A DNA stretch of 30,000 nucleotides, taken from assembly GCA_012295275.1 (NCBI GenBank), contig CM022679.1, positions 12,836,915 through 12,866,914 of the forward strand, written 5' to 3'. A program made the translations under genes and the position numbers. The stretch comes from Chrysomallon squamiferum (lineage: Eukaryota > Mollusca > Gastropoda > Neomphalida > Peltospiridae). Below the pieces are notes generated by a model that did not search any database, was not told the origin of the DNA, and was given only the letters and a program-made list of their open reading frames with translations. This document shows, piece by piece, positions 11,266 through 25,630 of the stretch. How positions within the stretch are numbered: position 1 is the first letter of the stretch; each line of letters starts with the position of its first letter.

Positions 11266-14200
11266 TTAATATTAATAATAACAGTAATAATAACAGTAAT
11301 AATAATAATAATAATAAATAAATAAAATGAAAGAAAAAAAAAAAAAAAAAAAAAAAAACTAGACAGCTATTTTAAATTTTTATCACTTCTATAATATATA
11401 CTATATGTTTATTACCATGGAAACATGTAACAATTCTTTTATCTGCTCTTGCTAAAATGTCTGGTCATGTTTCTGTGTTTAATCAATGTTCTCACAATTA
11501 CTGGTATTTCTCAGGGGCAATGGCCCATGTCAATCAGTCCATAAAACTGCAAGTTAATGTTTTCTCATTCATGCAGTGCACATAGCTTATTTTTTTTCTG
11601 TTTTGTTTTCTGTTTTTTTTTTTTTTAATATTTGAGCTGCAACTTTTGAATATTATTCTTTGAAGATAAAAAAATGTACTCAATAAATGAATATTATATA
11701 TATATATATATATATATTTTTAAATAAAAAATAGTAATGAAAATAGTAAATGATGAAAGTGATAATGATGATAATCATAATACTAATGAAAATAATGATA
11801 TCAATATTACTAAAATGAACTAATTAATTTAAATAATTCAAGGATTTATTTATTACTGGAACCCTCTGTAACAAACCTGTGTGTAAATTATTGATTTTAA
11901 AAATAGATAGGCCCACCTGTTTCATTATTAATTACTTTTAAACTATAAATCAACATAAATGCTATAAAGACTAAAAGCACAAATTTGTTTTAAACTGATT
12001 TTTATTGTAATTATTTGTTTTTATTTGATAATGCATACATGGAATATTTACTGTTCATCTATTTACCTATTTAATAACTCTTTCAAAGCAATTTATATTT
12101 TTTTACTTAAAATTCTAAGAACATTTTGTAGAACTCAAAACTTCAAAAATGCAAACTGCTAAAACCTTTTTTTTCTAGTAAAAATAGTAAAAAAAAAAAA
12201 TAAAAAAAAAGAAACATTAAAAAGAAACTTAAAAAGATTTGCTCAAAACTTTTGAATATTAAAAATAGAAATCACTGCTAATGGAAATTAGGGAGGTAAA
12301 GCAGAAAAAACAAACAAGCAACCTACTTTTTACACAAAAACCCTATATTTGCCAGTAGAGTGTAAATTGTTGTGGGAGGTGAAGGGAACAGCCAGCAGCT
12401 AATGTAAACAAAAATACTCGACTGCAGGTCAAACAGTGGTTGTGATTTAACAGAGACAGACTGTTTGTGATGATTGCTGCATATAGCTACTGATGTTTAC
12501 TATCGTTTGGCCATGGTTATAATTAGCCTCAGTATTCTATCTGGAAACAGGTATAACAAAATTTCCATACTTAAGATACTGTGTTGTGCCCACAAATATT
12601 GGCATGTTTTACAAATTAACAAACAACATTTTAAATTAGGTCCACAGAATCAGAATACTTGTTCCCTGTATTGCTGAATTTTCCAGTTTACTGGAGCAAG
12701 TCATTCCCTCCAGCAAGTTATAAAATATTTACATCCAGTTATACTGCAGTATCTGTTAAGAGTATTTCACATGCGTTACAAATTGAGAAATACATTTTAA
12801 AACTATATCCACAGACATCATAATGCTTCTTCCCTATGAAGATGAATTTTCCAGCTTATGGGAACAAGTCATATCCTCCAGTAAATTATAGTATTTTCAC
12901 ATACAGTTGAACTACAGTGTCTGTTAAGAGTATTTATTTACATGTATTACAAATTAAGAAAGAAAACTTGAAATCAGACCTGCAGACTTCAAAATGCTTA
13001 ATTTTGTTGCTTGTTTCCTTTATAGCTAAATTTTCCAGCTTATGGGAGCAAGTTGTTCGATCCAGTAAAATTATGATATACATTACACTTAATTATACTG
13101 CTGTGTTTATTTACCTGTAATACACATCAACAAAGAAAACTTTAAATCAGACCTTAAGATACTTATTGAGTTATTCCCTAAAAAGCTTATGGAAACAAGT
13201 TACTCTTGGCTGTGAGTTATAGTTTTTACAATACCAATTAAAACTCTGAACTTTAAATCACTCGATGTCCAGAGGCCTGGAAATTAGACTACAAAATATT
13301 TGCTCCCTAAACTTCTGAATTTTGCAGTCTACAGTAGCAATGTTACAAAACTTTGAATCTATGTTTGACATGCTAGGATACATTTTAAATACTGATGGAC
13401 AGGTTGTCTGAGATTGACCTACAGGAGCAAATTACAAACATTGAATGTCAACCTGTTTCAGTCAAGCTATAAATGACAAGTGACAAAAATTAAGATAATA
13501 AATAATATGGGAACTCATATTTTTAGTGCAAATGGAAAATGTTTTAGCCACTGGTGCATGTTGATTTCAAAACCTGTCCAGTAATGTTGTAAATGTGTAT
13601 CACAGCTTCAGTTGATGTTTGAACTAATCCAGTTAAGGTACTGTACTGAGGTATTTCCTGTTCCAGTCATAGATGGTACATGAAACTACTTGGATTAAGT
13701 GCTCAATAATAAAGTAGAGGAAACTCCACATAAAAATTAAAATTTCCTTTAGCCTTTTTCTGATAAAACGACAGTGTATTCTCAAATCAATAATGACAAA
13801 TACTGAATTTGTAATGTATGGTGTCCAATAACACATTATTTCTGTTGGCATTTGACAAAAAACATGTCTGAAGTCAAATTTAACACATCTGTTACATGAA
13901 ATCTCAGACCATAATTTACTAACATGTGGCTTTTTTTATTTGGAGATGTCTGAAATTAACCTTGTAACACTGCTAAAAAACCTAAATCTATATAATAAAA
14001 ATATTTTTTCAGTAACATATTTTAATATGAATTATTTATTATTATTATTATTATTAATTTTAATTTTTTCTGAATCAATTTCTGAAGCTGAATGAAAATA
14101 ATAAAAAAAAAAATAAATAAATAAAACATTTTTAAAATAAAATTATTTGCATTAATCTACATTTATCTCTCTTGACATGTTTTAATGTTTAAGGATTAAT

Positions 14201-15245
14201 TCCACATGATGATTCAGAAACTAAAATAAAATTTATAAAATAAAAATAATATATATATTTACCTAAAATATTGTCATGTCTCAACAAGACAGTCTGGTAC
14301 AGCTCAGTCTCTCTGAACCAGCTTGCTTCCTCTGTGGTGAAGAAAATCTTAACTGCAATATTTTCACCTCTCCACTTCCCTTTCCACACTTCCCCATATC
14401 TGCCTTTTCCAATGCTTTTCACTAGATGTATCTGTTTGGCTATGGTTCGCTGTACCTGAAGATAAAAATTAAAATCAAAGTTTAATAATTAATTACCAGT
14501 GAACATGATGATATTCACTACAAAGATGTACCTCCACAAAGACTGTTTTGTGGTTAGCAGAGATTGAAAGCTGAGTAATAGTATTTCCTTGAAGCACTGT
14601 GAGAATACAGTGGGGAAATAAATACCATAAAATGCTTATAACTTCACTACACAGTTCATAACATCAGTACTTACATGACCAGTATATAACTCAATTTTTT
14701 TTTATATCAGCTTATTTATTTATCCATACATACATATTCTTCACACACACACACACACACACACACATTTTATCCTAATGTAATTATCAAATCATTTTTT
14801 CTTTTTTCTGTCAAATGAAGAAAACAAGAATAAATAAAATAAAATAAATAAAAAACACAAAATATGTTGAGAACTTACCAACAAAGGCAGACCAGACCCA
14901 CTGCCTGATGACTGTGACTGTTCAATGAGGTCATTAATGGTCTCCCCTGGGACAATAAACGTCTCATTCTCAGCCTCTTCGAGAATCTGTTCTCTCTCCA
15001 TCTCTCGCTTTCTATACCTGCATTAGAAATTTGAAAATTATAATAGATATAGTGTTTTATTATAAGCAGTTAAGATAATAATAATAATAAAATTATTAAA
15101 GGAAAATAAATGAGAAAAATTTACAAACAGATAATAATAACAGGTATTAAATAAATTTAATTTTTTTTTTTTTTTTTTTAAATTCTTTAAATAACAAAAA
15201 ATAAATTTTCAGGTACAAAGATATTCTTTTCAAATACATCATCCA

Positions 15246-15280
<35 letters not shown>

Positions 15281-17130
15281 TGCTAGCAACTATAACCAAT
15301 CTGAATTAGATTTCATATCAAGATAATAAAACAAAACTAATATTAAACTGACACTGACAATAGTTCAATTTCACTAATAATATTACATATTGTAGTGTTA
15401 TTTATTTTATTTTTTAAATTTAATTAAAGAACAGTTAAATAAAACTTGCCTGAGGTAGACAAAAGTGACAGTAATGATGAGAATAACGAGACACACAGTC
15501 ACTGATATCAGGAGAGCCATGTGTGTAATACCATCGTATTTAACTGGCCTGCTACTCTCTGAAACATAATTTTTAACAATCCAGGTAAATTAAACAATGA
15601 ACAGGTTAAGATGTGTACAAATGTGTTATAAACTGTGTGTATTTGTGCATTCACAAGTTGCCAGTACAGAATATTTGCAGTTCCAAATTCTAAAATGATC
15701 AATGCATAAATCTCTGTGTATGTGTATGTATTTTAATAAATAACAATATACAGTATTTGCTATTCAAAAAAACGCTCATCTCTACAAATCCACACCATCA
15801 AAAATAAATAAATAAATAAATAAAAACAACTGCAACATTTAAGGATCATGTTTTCATACAAATAATTAAGTTAATTTGTTAGCTACTTTATCAAATGTTC
15901 TCCATGTCTACTTTGTGTCTGTTTGTACACTCTGAATTTTTTCAGTTTAGTTAACCGAATACATAAACTGTAATACCAGTAAAAATAATTTTGTTATTCC
16001 ATTCAAAGTAACTCAAATAAATGTAGTAATAAAAATGTCTGTAATCTATATGGGACACTGTAACAATTGCTGTTTCAATTTTTCTGCTGAAGTAATAACA
16101 ACTGTATGTATAATAATGTATGTATCAACTGTTGATTCATGTTTGTGTTTATTTAGTTTTATATTGTTATTGTTTAAATTCATGTAGAAAAGCATACATA
16201 AACCAGAAACGTTATCTGAATTCAATAATCAGAATAAATGACACATGCTTGTTTAGCAGGTAGACATGTTTTTTCAAATACTTAACAACTTATTGAACTT
16301 ATTTTTTGTTACAAGCTTTGTTCAGAGGTATATTATTATACTGATGTAGATATTTTTAACAAAATTCTTTTTTTCATTAACAACGTAATAAAAAAAAAAT
16401 TTAATAATAATAAAAGAACAAAATCAAAATTAAATCACTGTTTGTTAAATGAAACTAACAATTTGTTCCTGAGTGATTATTAAGTATAAAACATTTTTAT
16501 GATGTTAATGTCGAACAGAAAATCTGATTATGGGAAACTTAATGGAATGTTTTTATGTACTGACCAAATGGATGGAAAGGGAAAAGCAAATTACCTGGAA
16601 GTTCGGTTGTAGTCCTCTCTACATAAGTTGGTGTAAGATCTTTGTTGCAGCCATTTGTATCATCACAGCATGCAATAGCCTTGATTGTTTCATGAGGAAC
16701 CAGGTTTCCTTTACACTGGAATACAAATAGAAACTGTTCATCACAAGCATCAAAAATAGAATTAAATTTAAAAAAAAAAATTAAAAATTTGTAATAATAA
16801 AAAATAAAAATAAAAAATAAATGAAACAATTAAAAAAACAAAAAAAAAAATTAAAAATAATTTTAAAAGAATAATAAAAAATTCTGTAAGCTATTGGGGG
16901 GCCCTGACATCATTCAACAAATGTTTCAGACTATTAATGATAATATCAGTAACGTTTAAGATGATATATGAGTGCTGTGATAATGTACAGCATGTTGGGT
17001 TATTGCTTGAGAACATGTTACATAAAATATGGACATGAGGTAACAGATGCGTGTGAATGAGAACTGCTAATAGTATGTTTTATTTTTAGGTTTAATAATA
17101 CAATTTACAATAATATAATACATTTATATG

Positions 17131-17171
<41 letters not shown>

Positions 17172-19019
17172 TTAAAATTCCTCTTAAACACTATAATATA
17201 TTACAAATATTATTTTTTCTTCCTGTTAAAACACTATTTCTAGCTTTGTTCTGTTACCTCACTTACAACTTCAGGAAAAAAGCAAAAACAAATTTTTCAC
17301 ACTACTGTTATGATCATTTAAACTAAAAACATATTTGTAATACTTCATTATGTGATTTCTTCATTTTACAAATAATCACACATTTTGATTGAGTATCTGT
17401 ATAAATATGCATTTTATAAATCCTTATATAAATTGGTATATATGTTGGTATCTTATTAGATTCATTCATTTTATGGGATATTATGGAGTATGTGACTGTT
17501 GTTTAGTCCAAGAATAACTGTAAAATAAATCTTTAGTTGATAAGCTTTAATATAGAAATGAATTTAATGAATGTTTAATGATACTTCAACTATCAGGTAT
17601 CACACACAGGTAAAAATATATGTGTGATTAAATAAATCTATAAAGAAAATATATATCACAATTATTACTCTATATAAATGAATAAATAAATTTCCATTTA
17701 AAATACAGAGAATGTTGCTGCTTTGTGTAACTGTTATCGCAGACAGATTCATTTTCAAAGAATTATTTTTCAAAAACTGTCAACACAATTTAATGAATTT
17801 GTAATGTAAATAAATAAAATATTTCCATTTAAAATCTATATTGCTGTTTTACATAACTTATCAGAGACAAGCCATTTTACAATTTAGAAATTTTAATAAT
17901 AATAATAATATGTTAAATGGTGAGAACGTTCCTACATATAGACATCTAGACAATTTCAACCTGTAATAGTTTTACTTTTCAACAAACCAGCTATTTATTA
18001 TGGCTTTATTGCACAAAGACGATACTTGCTAACAATTATACTATAACAATGCATACAAAGACGGTACAAGCTGTCCTGCACCTGTTATTTAAATTGCCTT
18101 AACAGACAACCACAAAATACAAATGAATATAGTTGCTTGTCACGGATGACTGAATTGATGTTAAAAGGCATTCCTGCTGATTTTTCTTTACATTTAAGTC
18201 ATAAAATAGGAAATAATATGCTGTACCTTTCAAGTGTTAGATGACAAATATATGCTAATGGCATGTACAAACTGTTACTGCAAAGAATGAGGGGAAAAAA
18301 AAAAATAATAATAAAGATAAAAGTTTGAAGTAACAATTATTTCATTTACAAAAAGTTAAAGAAATTTTTGTTTGCTATTTTCTGTTCTTTCATTTTTTCC
18401 TTCTCTTTAATTTAACAATGTCATAAAAGAATCAGAAAAACAAGCAAGGACAGAAACAAGGTAAACATTTTTTTTTTTTGTTACACACACACATATATTA
18501 AACAAATAATAATAATAATTAATAAATAAATAAAAATATGTACAAAGTAAAACAGGATATAAATATATATAAATTACTAATTTATATTTATTTTAACAAT
18601 GACTATTAAATTAAAAAAAAAAAAAATAGCTCTACCTCTGTATACTTTATTAAAAGTCAAACAAGTATGACATAAGAGGAATGATATTGCCAAAATCACC
18701 ACTTCATGGCTATTTTTACTGATTAACAACAGCAAGAGATCTTTTTTTTTGTACAGATTCCCACAGACAAGAAAACACTTATCATGACCTGTGATAAACC
18801 AGTTTGAATGGGAAATACATCAAAGAAGGATTGATCTAATGACCTATCACACCTCACTGCTTACGAAAACAAAACATTAAAAATATATTGACAAAGCTGT
18901 AAATATAACAATCAGAGTTATCTACAGTATCTTTTATACACATTGTGTATATACAGGTGCATGTATAGTTGTAATAAATACCCAAAAGATCAAAGTGGGT
19001 AAACTATTCCTTAAACAAG

Positions 19020-19097
<78 letters not shown>

Positions 19098-22000
19098 AGA
19101 AAAGTAGTAACTGTCTAGATATTTGTGAAACTGTTAATATAACAGACATATGACTTGTTCAACTCCACACATTCAAAGGCTGGCCAACTGAGTGGCTGTT
19201 TGTTTCCCCACCTACAGATAACATACACACTCACACACACTGTAACACGATAGACACTTGAATTTGTGTATATTAAATTTCTCACTGGTCCTTGTGTATT
19301 TGCTAACTGACAGTTTTTATGGTTCTGGCAAGGAAATGCAGTCCGTTTGGCACCACCAGTCTGGATGTGATAATTACAGTGACTCGCTTGTCTATCAGAC
19401 CAACATCTAAGCAGAGATGACATTTTAAAACTTTATTATCCCACTGAAATCCTGTGATACTGAAAGGAAGGATTTATGTCAGGCCAGTGAAAATAAAATA
19501 CATGTTGATGGTGGTGCACATTGGAACCAGGTCATATAAAATGAAAATATGTGTTTAAGAGGAACTTAAGAGGAACATATCCTTTATTTGAAATGAAATA
19601 CATGTATATTAGATTGGTTAACAGTGATAGAAAAGCAAAATAGGCCAGATACCATGATGTTTTTGTTAGAAGACCTGGTGGTATGAACTTACAAATACAA
19701 AGTTTAGTAATGGTCTGATACAAAATAATTGTCTGAAGAATAAATAATAATTACATAACAGAATCAATTCACAAACTGTTTGTCTAGAGCAGTAGATCCT
19801 TTATTGATAATAAAAGATTTTACTACTTACCTCACAAAACAAATTTTTATGACTGAATGTGTCTGTGTATAGATTAATTAAACATAAAAACCAGAATGTT
19901 AAGCGTTGTCTTTTATAAATAAATAAATAAGTGAATGAATGAATAAATAAAAGGAATAAAGGAATAAATAAAAGGAATAAATGAATAAACAAATTATTAA
20001 ACACATATAAAATACCACATTTAGCCTTCTATATATATATGAAATTTACCAACACATAAATTATATGCATATTTATAGAAAATACTTTGTAACAGAAGTA
20101 TGATTTATGAAGCTTTGGGGAAGCCCAAATCACAGAACTATCTCACTTTCAAGTTGCCCTTGTCGTTCAAGCTAGTTAGACTGTCAAAGGTTTTTTTTTT
20201 TTTTTAAAGAAGTTTACCAGGATGGCTTTGGTGACTTGAATATATCCATGGTTCACAAGGCCAGATATGTGATTATATTCTGAGATTCTATTAAGGATAG
20301 CTAGTGATCTGTTACTGATACAAATTTATCAGGACACACCTCTGAACAGATCACTGAAAGAAAATAAAGTGCTCACCATGGTGTGGTTAATTCTTTCACA
20401 AAAATAAATTTTCACAGAATATGGCAGAATACCTTTAGGTTCAAATTTGGAATTAAAAAAATAATAATAGAAATAAAAAATAACATTTGGGCTACATTTT
20501 CAAAAGTGATCAAAAAGATAATGGGATGGAAAAACATTCCCTCACATAATCACAATTTCAGAAAGAAAAAAAAAAAAAGAAAGTTTTAAAACTGGAAAAG
20601 AAAGTAAACTGCCCACCTTTCCACCAAAAATATCATGTTTTCGAGTATGTTGTATATCTGACAAATAATGAAATAAAGAAAATATACATTCATTTTGAAA
20701 AATTAAAAAATATACATTAATTCTCTCCTGCAGATTAAACATTAAGCAACACTATATAAACCTGTAGAGCTTGTAACTTGATTTTTTAAATATGTAACCT
20801 AATATTTGCAATAACACAACTCTTGTTATAAATCAGTTCTGTGCCACATGAAAAATACAACTTGACAACAAGTATTGTTAAACAAACAAAAATCAAATAA
20901 CACTGAATTTTGTTTATGTAATGTGATACATGTAAGTTAATTAAAATCTAAACATGTAAACCTAATATTAATAAACAAGTTAAATAAATAAATAAATTTA
21001 ACAAAGCAAAACATAAAAAACTGTTCATCTTGTTTTCTTGGTTTTTTTTATTTATTTATATAATAAATAGGAAATCAACACCATTACCTGACACCCAGAC
21101 AATAACAATATCAAAAAAAAAAAAAATATATCAAAATTTGAAAACATAGAACTCTGTTGCAATATAACACTTGAAAAATTTATTTTAAAAAAAATAAATA
21201 AATAAATAAATAAATAAAAAAGGTTTTTCAGATATAATAGTTTATGAATAATCAAATATATGTTAAATAGCATTATTTTATTTGATCTTTGAAATCTGCA
21301 GTTTCTGTAAATTCAGAACTGTTGCATTATTATTAAATGTGTTGTTGTTGTTAAAAAAATAATCCACAAAATACATGTTTGTAACAATATAAGCTGCATT
21401 GGATTGTTACTTAGCTACCGTAACACTTACATGTTCAAACTAATAAAAAACTGGTAATTGAAACACTAACAGATTATTCACAATGACAGAGATTAAGAAG
21501 GGTCACTGATATTGAAAATCTCCTTTGCAAAATTATAATCTCCAACTGTATGTACTAGCTGACTTATTTATGGCAATTTAATTTTTAATTTCACTATATA
21601 TTAGTCATATTATGTATCTTTTTCCCCTTTCAGGTTTTGAAAAATTTCTAAATCCGACTTCAATGGTGTTTGTTTTTCCTTTCTTAAAGTTTTTTTTAAT
21701 TTATCAGGTTTATGTAACACACATTGAACAAGTCTCCATATAAATGAGTAAGAAACCAGTGTAGCTACAAACATACATATTTTATGTGTTTTATCAAATA
21801 AACAAGAAAGTGCAAACTGGATTAACAACACCTTTAAACAATCTAACAGATTTCAGAGAACGTGTATTAAAATAACATAAATGTGCAATGTGCTATCAAA
21901 GCCAATAAACATCATTTACAAAATGTAACTATGCTTATGATAACAGATTAATGTTGAAATGGTTATAAATTCAGGACATTTATTGGTTCAGGCTTTGGTT

Positions 22001-22433
22001 AGAAGGAATTAAAACACATTAAAAATAAAAACCTGTATATATATATATTATTATTATTATTTTTAATATTATAACTTATTTTTATAAGAATAAAATATTA
22101 TATAGATACAAAACAAAAAACAGCAACAATATCAACATAAAACATTTTAAAAAAATTACTAAAAAAAATGATAAAAATTCAGAAAAGAAAACTCAGACAA
22201 ACAACAAATTTCAGTGGACACAATAGTAACATGCAACAAATTGCTACACCATATCTCTCAGTACGTAACACATCACTGCCTGTGATATAACTGATGATAA
22301 CTGTTTTTGTAATTGTATCCAGTTATGTTATATGCCTTCAAATGCAGCTCAGCATACATTAAATATTAACAGCTAGTTTTAGAAAAAGATAAAAACATGC
22401 TACTGAAAATACAGATTCATTATAATAATTTAT

Positions 22434-22468
<35 letters not shown>

Positions 22469-22760
22469 TAGAAAGAAGAAACTTCTAATGATTAATTTGG
22501 AGACAGATGTCCAAAATGGGAAATCCACTAAATCAACCACAATCATTAAAACATATCTAACTAATACTTAATACCCATATATCACATTTGTAATACATAT
22601 GCCTACATAATGTTATATTTATTTGTTGGGCATTCAAAAAAAGTATTTTTGTTTGCAATAATCAGTTTCTGTTTCTGTCATGCCTTGAAAAATCATCAGT
22701 AAATCAACAGTGTTACACAGTGAGGTGTGATATCAAATGAATTAATCAGCCATGGTAGTG

Positions 22761-22808
<48 letters not shown>

Positions 22809-25589
22809 AACACACATACATACATACACAAATACAAACACACAAATATAAATAAAAAGGTTTGTTTTTCTAAAAAGAAAGAAGTTTAGACTGTTACCAT
22901 TCCAAGAGCTATTCTTACTAACAGCCATTATGACACATCACAATACAAAACTTGTATCACTGTAACAGAACTAGACAATCAAGCAATAGCCAGTACAAAA
23001 TAAAGTAGAATATATTAATGAAAATTAAGAAAAAGAAGAAAAAGAAAACAAACAATAAGAAAACAGTAGTATAAAAAAGAAATACACAAAGAAGGGCTTG
23101 ATTCTGTATTTCATTCAAAGTGAATCAACAGGTGTGTCGTATAGACGTACACAGCTTATGTTTGATAGGCTTGGTCAGCACAGTGCTCAGATTACAAGAT
23201 TTACAACCAATTCTCGCAAGTTCTAAACAACAGTACAGAGCTTAGACTTACATTCTGAAACAACGTTTAAGACTTATAATGATATATGCTAATTATTAAT
23301 CAAATTCTAATATAACAACTGGACTTATTAGAACTGAAATATACATGTAGGCCTATATTATGCTGAACTGTCTCACACACACACATATTATCTCTTCAAA
23401 TTATCATCACAGTAAAACATGATGGTGAGAAAGAGATTTATATTATAATTACATTAAATTATAGTTTTTCAGTTTGCTTAAAAGACATATGTTGTTAACA
23501 ATTATAAATTCTCATTTGAAAATCAGACTTTTAACTCATTTTAAGTGTGTACAACAAAAATTTTATTCAACAGATTGTGCCAAATAACTAAGAAAAAAAT
23601 AAGTGTATTAGGTAAGATGTCTTTTGTAAGATATTTTTCTATGAATGGAACTGAAATACAATGCATTTAAATATATTTTATATTTTAGTACTGATTAAAA
23701 ATGATATCATCTGGCTAAGAAGAACAGGACAAGAATCCATAATTCAAAAGTTCAGGGAACATCATAGATGCACATTATTTATCAAACAGATTGATTCTAA
23801 TATTAAATGGAAAATTAATTTTATCAAAAGACACACATAGATATAAAAAATGATATAATGTCTGTTATTTTAACATTCTGAAATCATTAGAAGACATGAT
23901 TATACAAAACTGTGGTTTTTCTGGATGTGCTATATATTTTAAAATCAGATGACATAGTAAATTATTGAAAATCTATCAGTTCTGATTGTACTACCAACCA
24001 AGACTTTACTGGGTGTTTAATTCTTTTTTAAATCCAAGATACTCTCACAAATGTAATAATAATGCCAAATTCATCTCTTGTATGTACATGTATATTAAAT
24101 TAAAACACAGATGCCTCTTTATCCTACAGTAAACAATGAAAGTATCCATTTCATCCTGAGCTGACACAGAATGCAAATATCGGACTGAACTTCAAAGTGA
24201 CTGACACATCTATACATTCACTGATGACAAGCACCATATTCAACAGGACTGACCAATGACAATTTCATGACACAAACACGACAAGGAAATGTCAAAACAT
24301 GGAATTCAATCACCGTGTGACTTTTAATATAAGTCAATTGATCAGAGCAAAACAATATCTGGGTAATCTGCTTGCATTTCAGTGCAAGAGAAAAAAAAAA
24401 AAAAAAAAAAATATATATAGTGTTTTATGGAAACATTCAGCTGAACTGAATTCAATAGTAGAAAACTAAAATGATAACTGTTAGTAGAGGTTATAATGAT
24501 GGATGTACCTGCATGATGGTGCTCTCCTCGGGTGGCAGGCATCCATATTCCCAGACTTCGATAATCTCATCTTCTGTGTCTGACACTGACACTGCTGCGT
24601 AACACTTGCTGCCAGGCTCTGCTGTACATGTTGAGTTTACAGTAAAATCAGGACATGGGTCACAGTAACATTCTAATCCTAATCCTGAAATAACAAATTA
24701 AAACAAAAATATTTTAAAAGATTTATTATACAGTGAATAATGATATTGCCCATATCATATTGGTAATAAATAAATATAAATGTCATCATATTGGGTTGGA
24801 AACAAAAGATCATAGCACTGTACAAGTGAAATATCTGGTTATTTGTATATTGATATTTTCAACCACATGTGCCATTTTTGTTCTCCTTTCTGAATCTATA
24901 TATGTCACATGTTTCAGTCGAGTGTGAAATGAAATTATCTGCTCAAATGCCTCCTTCTGCAAACTTTGCTATGAACCTTTATTCTAATCCAATAAAATTA
25001 ATGACTGATTGTATCAAATGTGATTTTATATATATATACAAACACAGTTATTTATATATATACATATATATATATATATAAAACATTTCAAGAAAGGAAA
25101 CCTGATGCTGCAGTTCTGAATGTTACTCTTATCTCTTATTTATTTATTAAAATGGTATCTTTTAAAAGCAGTCCCATAAACATTGTAAAACATAACAGTT
25201 AACAATGCTTTCGAAACACCTGTGATGACATGTGTTACCACATGAAATAAATCTTGGGCTGCACTGTTAATCGCTTGTGCCGTTTTACAATATTTTATAG
25301 AAGAAACCCTGTCCTCTACCTATTCCATGTCATGTTAGATGATGTCTGAAAATATTTGTTAATAATGATGTTGCTTCATTTTGGGGGTTTTGGGGGTTTT
25401 TGTGTTGCTTTGTTGTTTTCCCCAAAAGTTTTAATGATATAGTAAAGGTTTATGAATTAAATATATTATTATTAATCCATTTCAAATTTATACATTCATG
25501 CAAATTCTGGACAAATAAAGTAAAAAAAAAAATATATATATATATATATTAAATAAATAGAGATAGATAGATTGATAAATAGATATTGA

Positions 25590-25630
<41 letters not shown>

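Larger units (their letters stand above)
8872..14262 (-). other. BMPR1 intron 6
   Basis: 5391-bp phase 1 intron between the two halves of the kinase N-lobe. It holds two groups of decayed tandem repeats (8895-9295 and about 12470-13450), a CpG-bearing higher-GC segment (10200-10670), and many simple repeats: (CA)n 10100-10122, A26 11035-11060, (AAT)n 11232-11265, (TA)n 11695-11718. No exon of the receptor is missing here, because exons 6 and 7 join in frame. Confidence 0.9.
16716..24508 (-). other. BMPR1 intron 2
   Basis: 7793-bp phase 0 intron, the longest. It contains a diverged ~131-bp duplication (17690-17881), a 63-base poly-A (19020-19082), GAAT/AAAT-type simple repeats (19915-19990), (TA)n-(CA)n at 22764-22810, and A-runs at 17138-17168 and 22438-22466. 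No coding exon recognised: exons 2 and 3 join exactly. Confidence 0.9.

Noticed and set aside
12474-13120. Two 67-residue open frames in intron 6
   Set aside because: They fall in the decayed tandem array and do not share a conserved frame between units.
15444-15449. A GT donor four bases beyond the GC donor of exon 4
   Set aside because: Using it shifts the frame and gives a TAG stop at the start of exon 5.
19115-19423. 102-residue open frame on the minus strand in intron 2
   Set aside because: No recognisable domain; composition looks like translated non-coding DNA, and exons 2 and 3 already join exactly without it.
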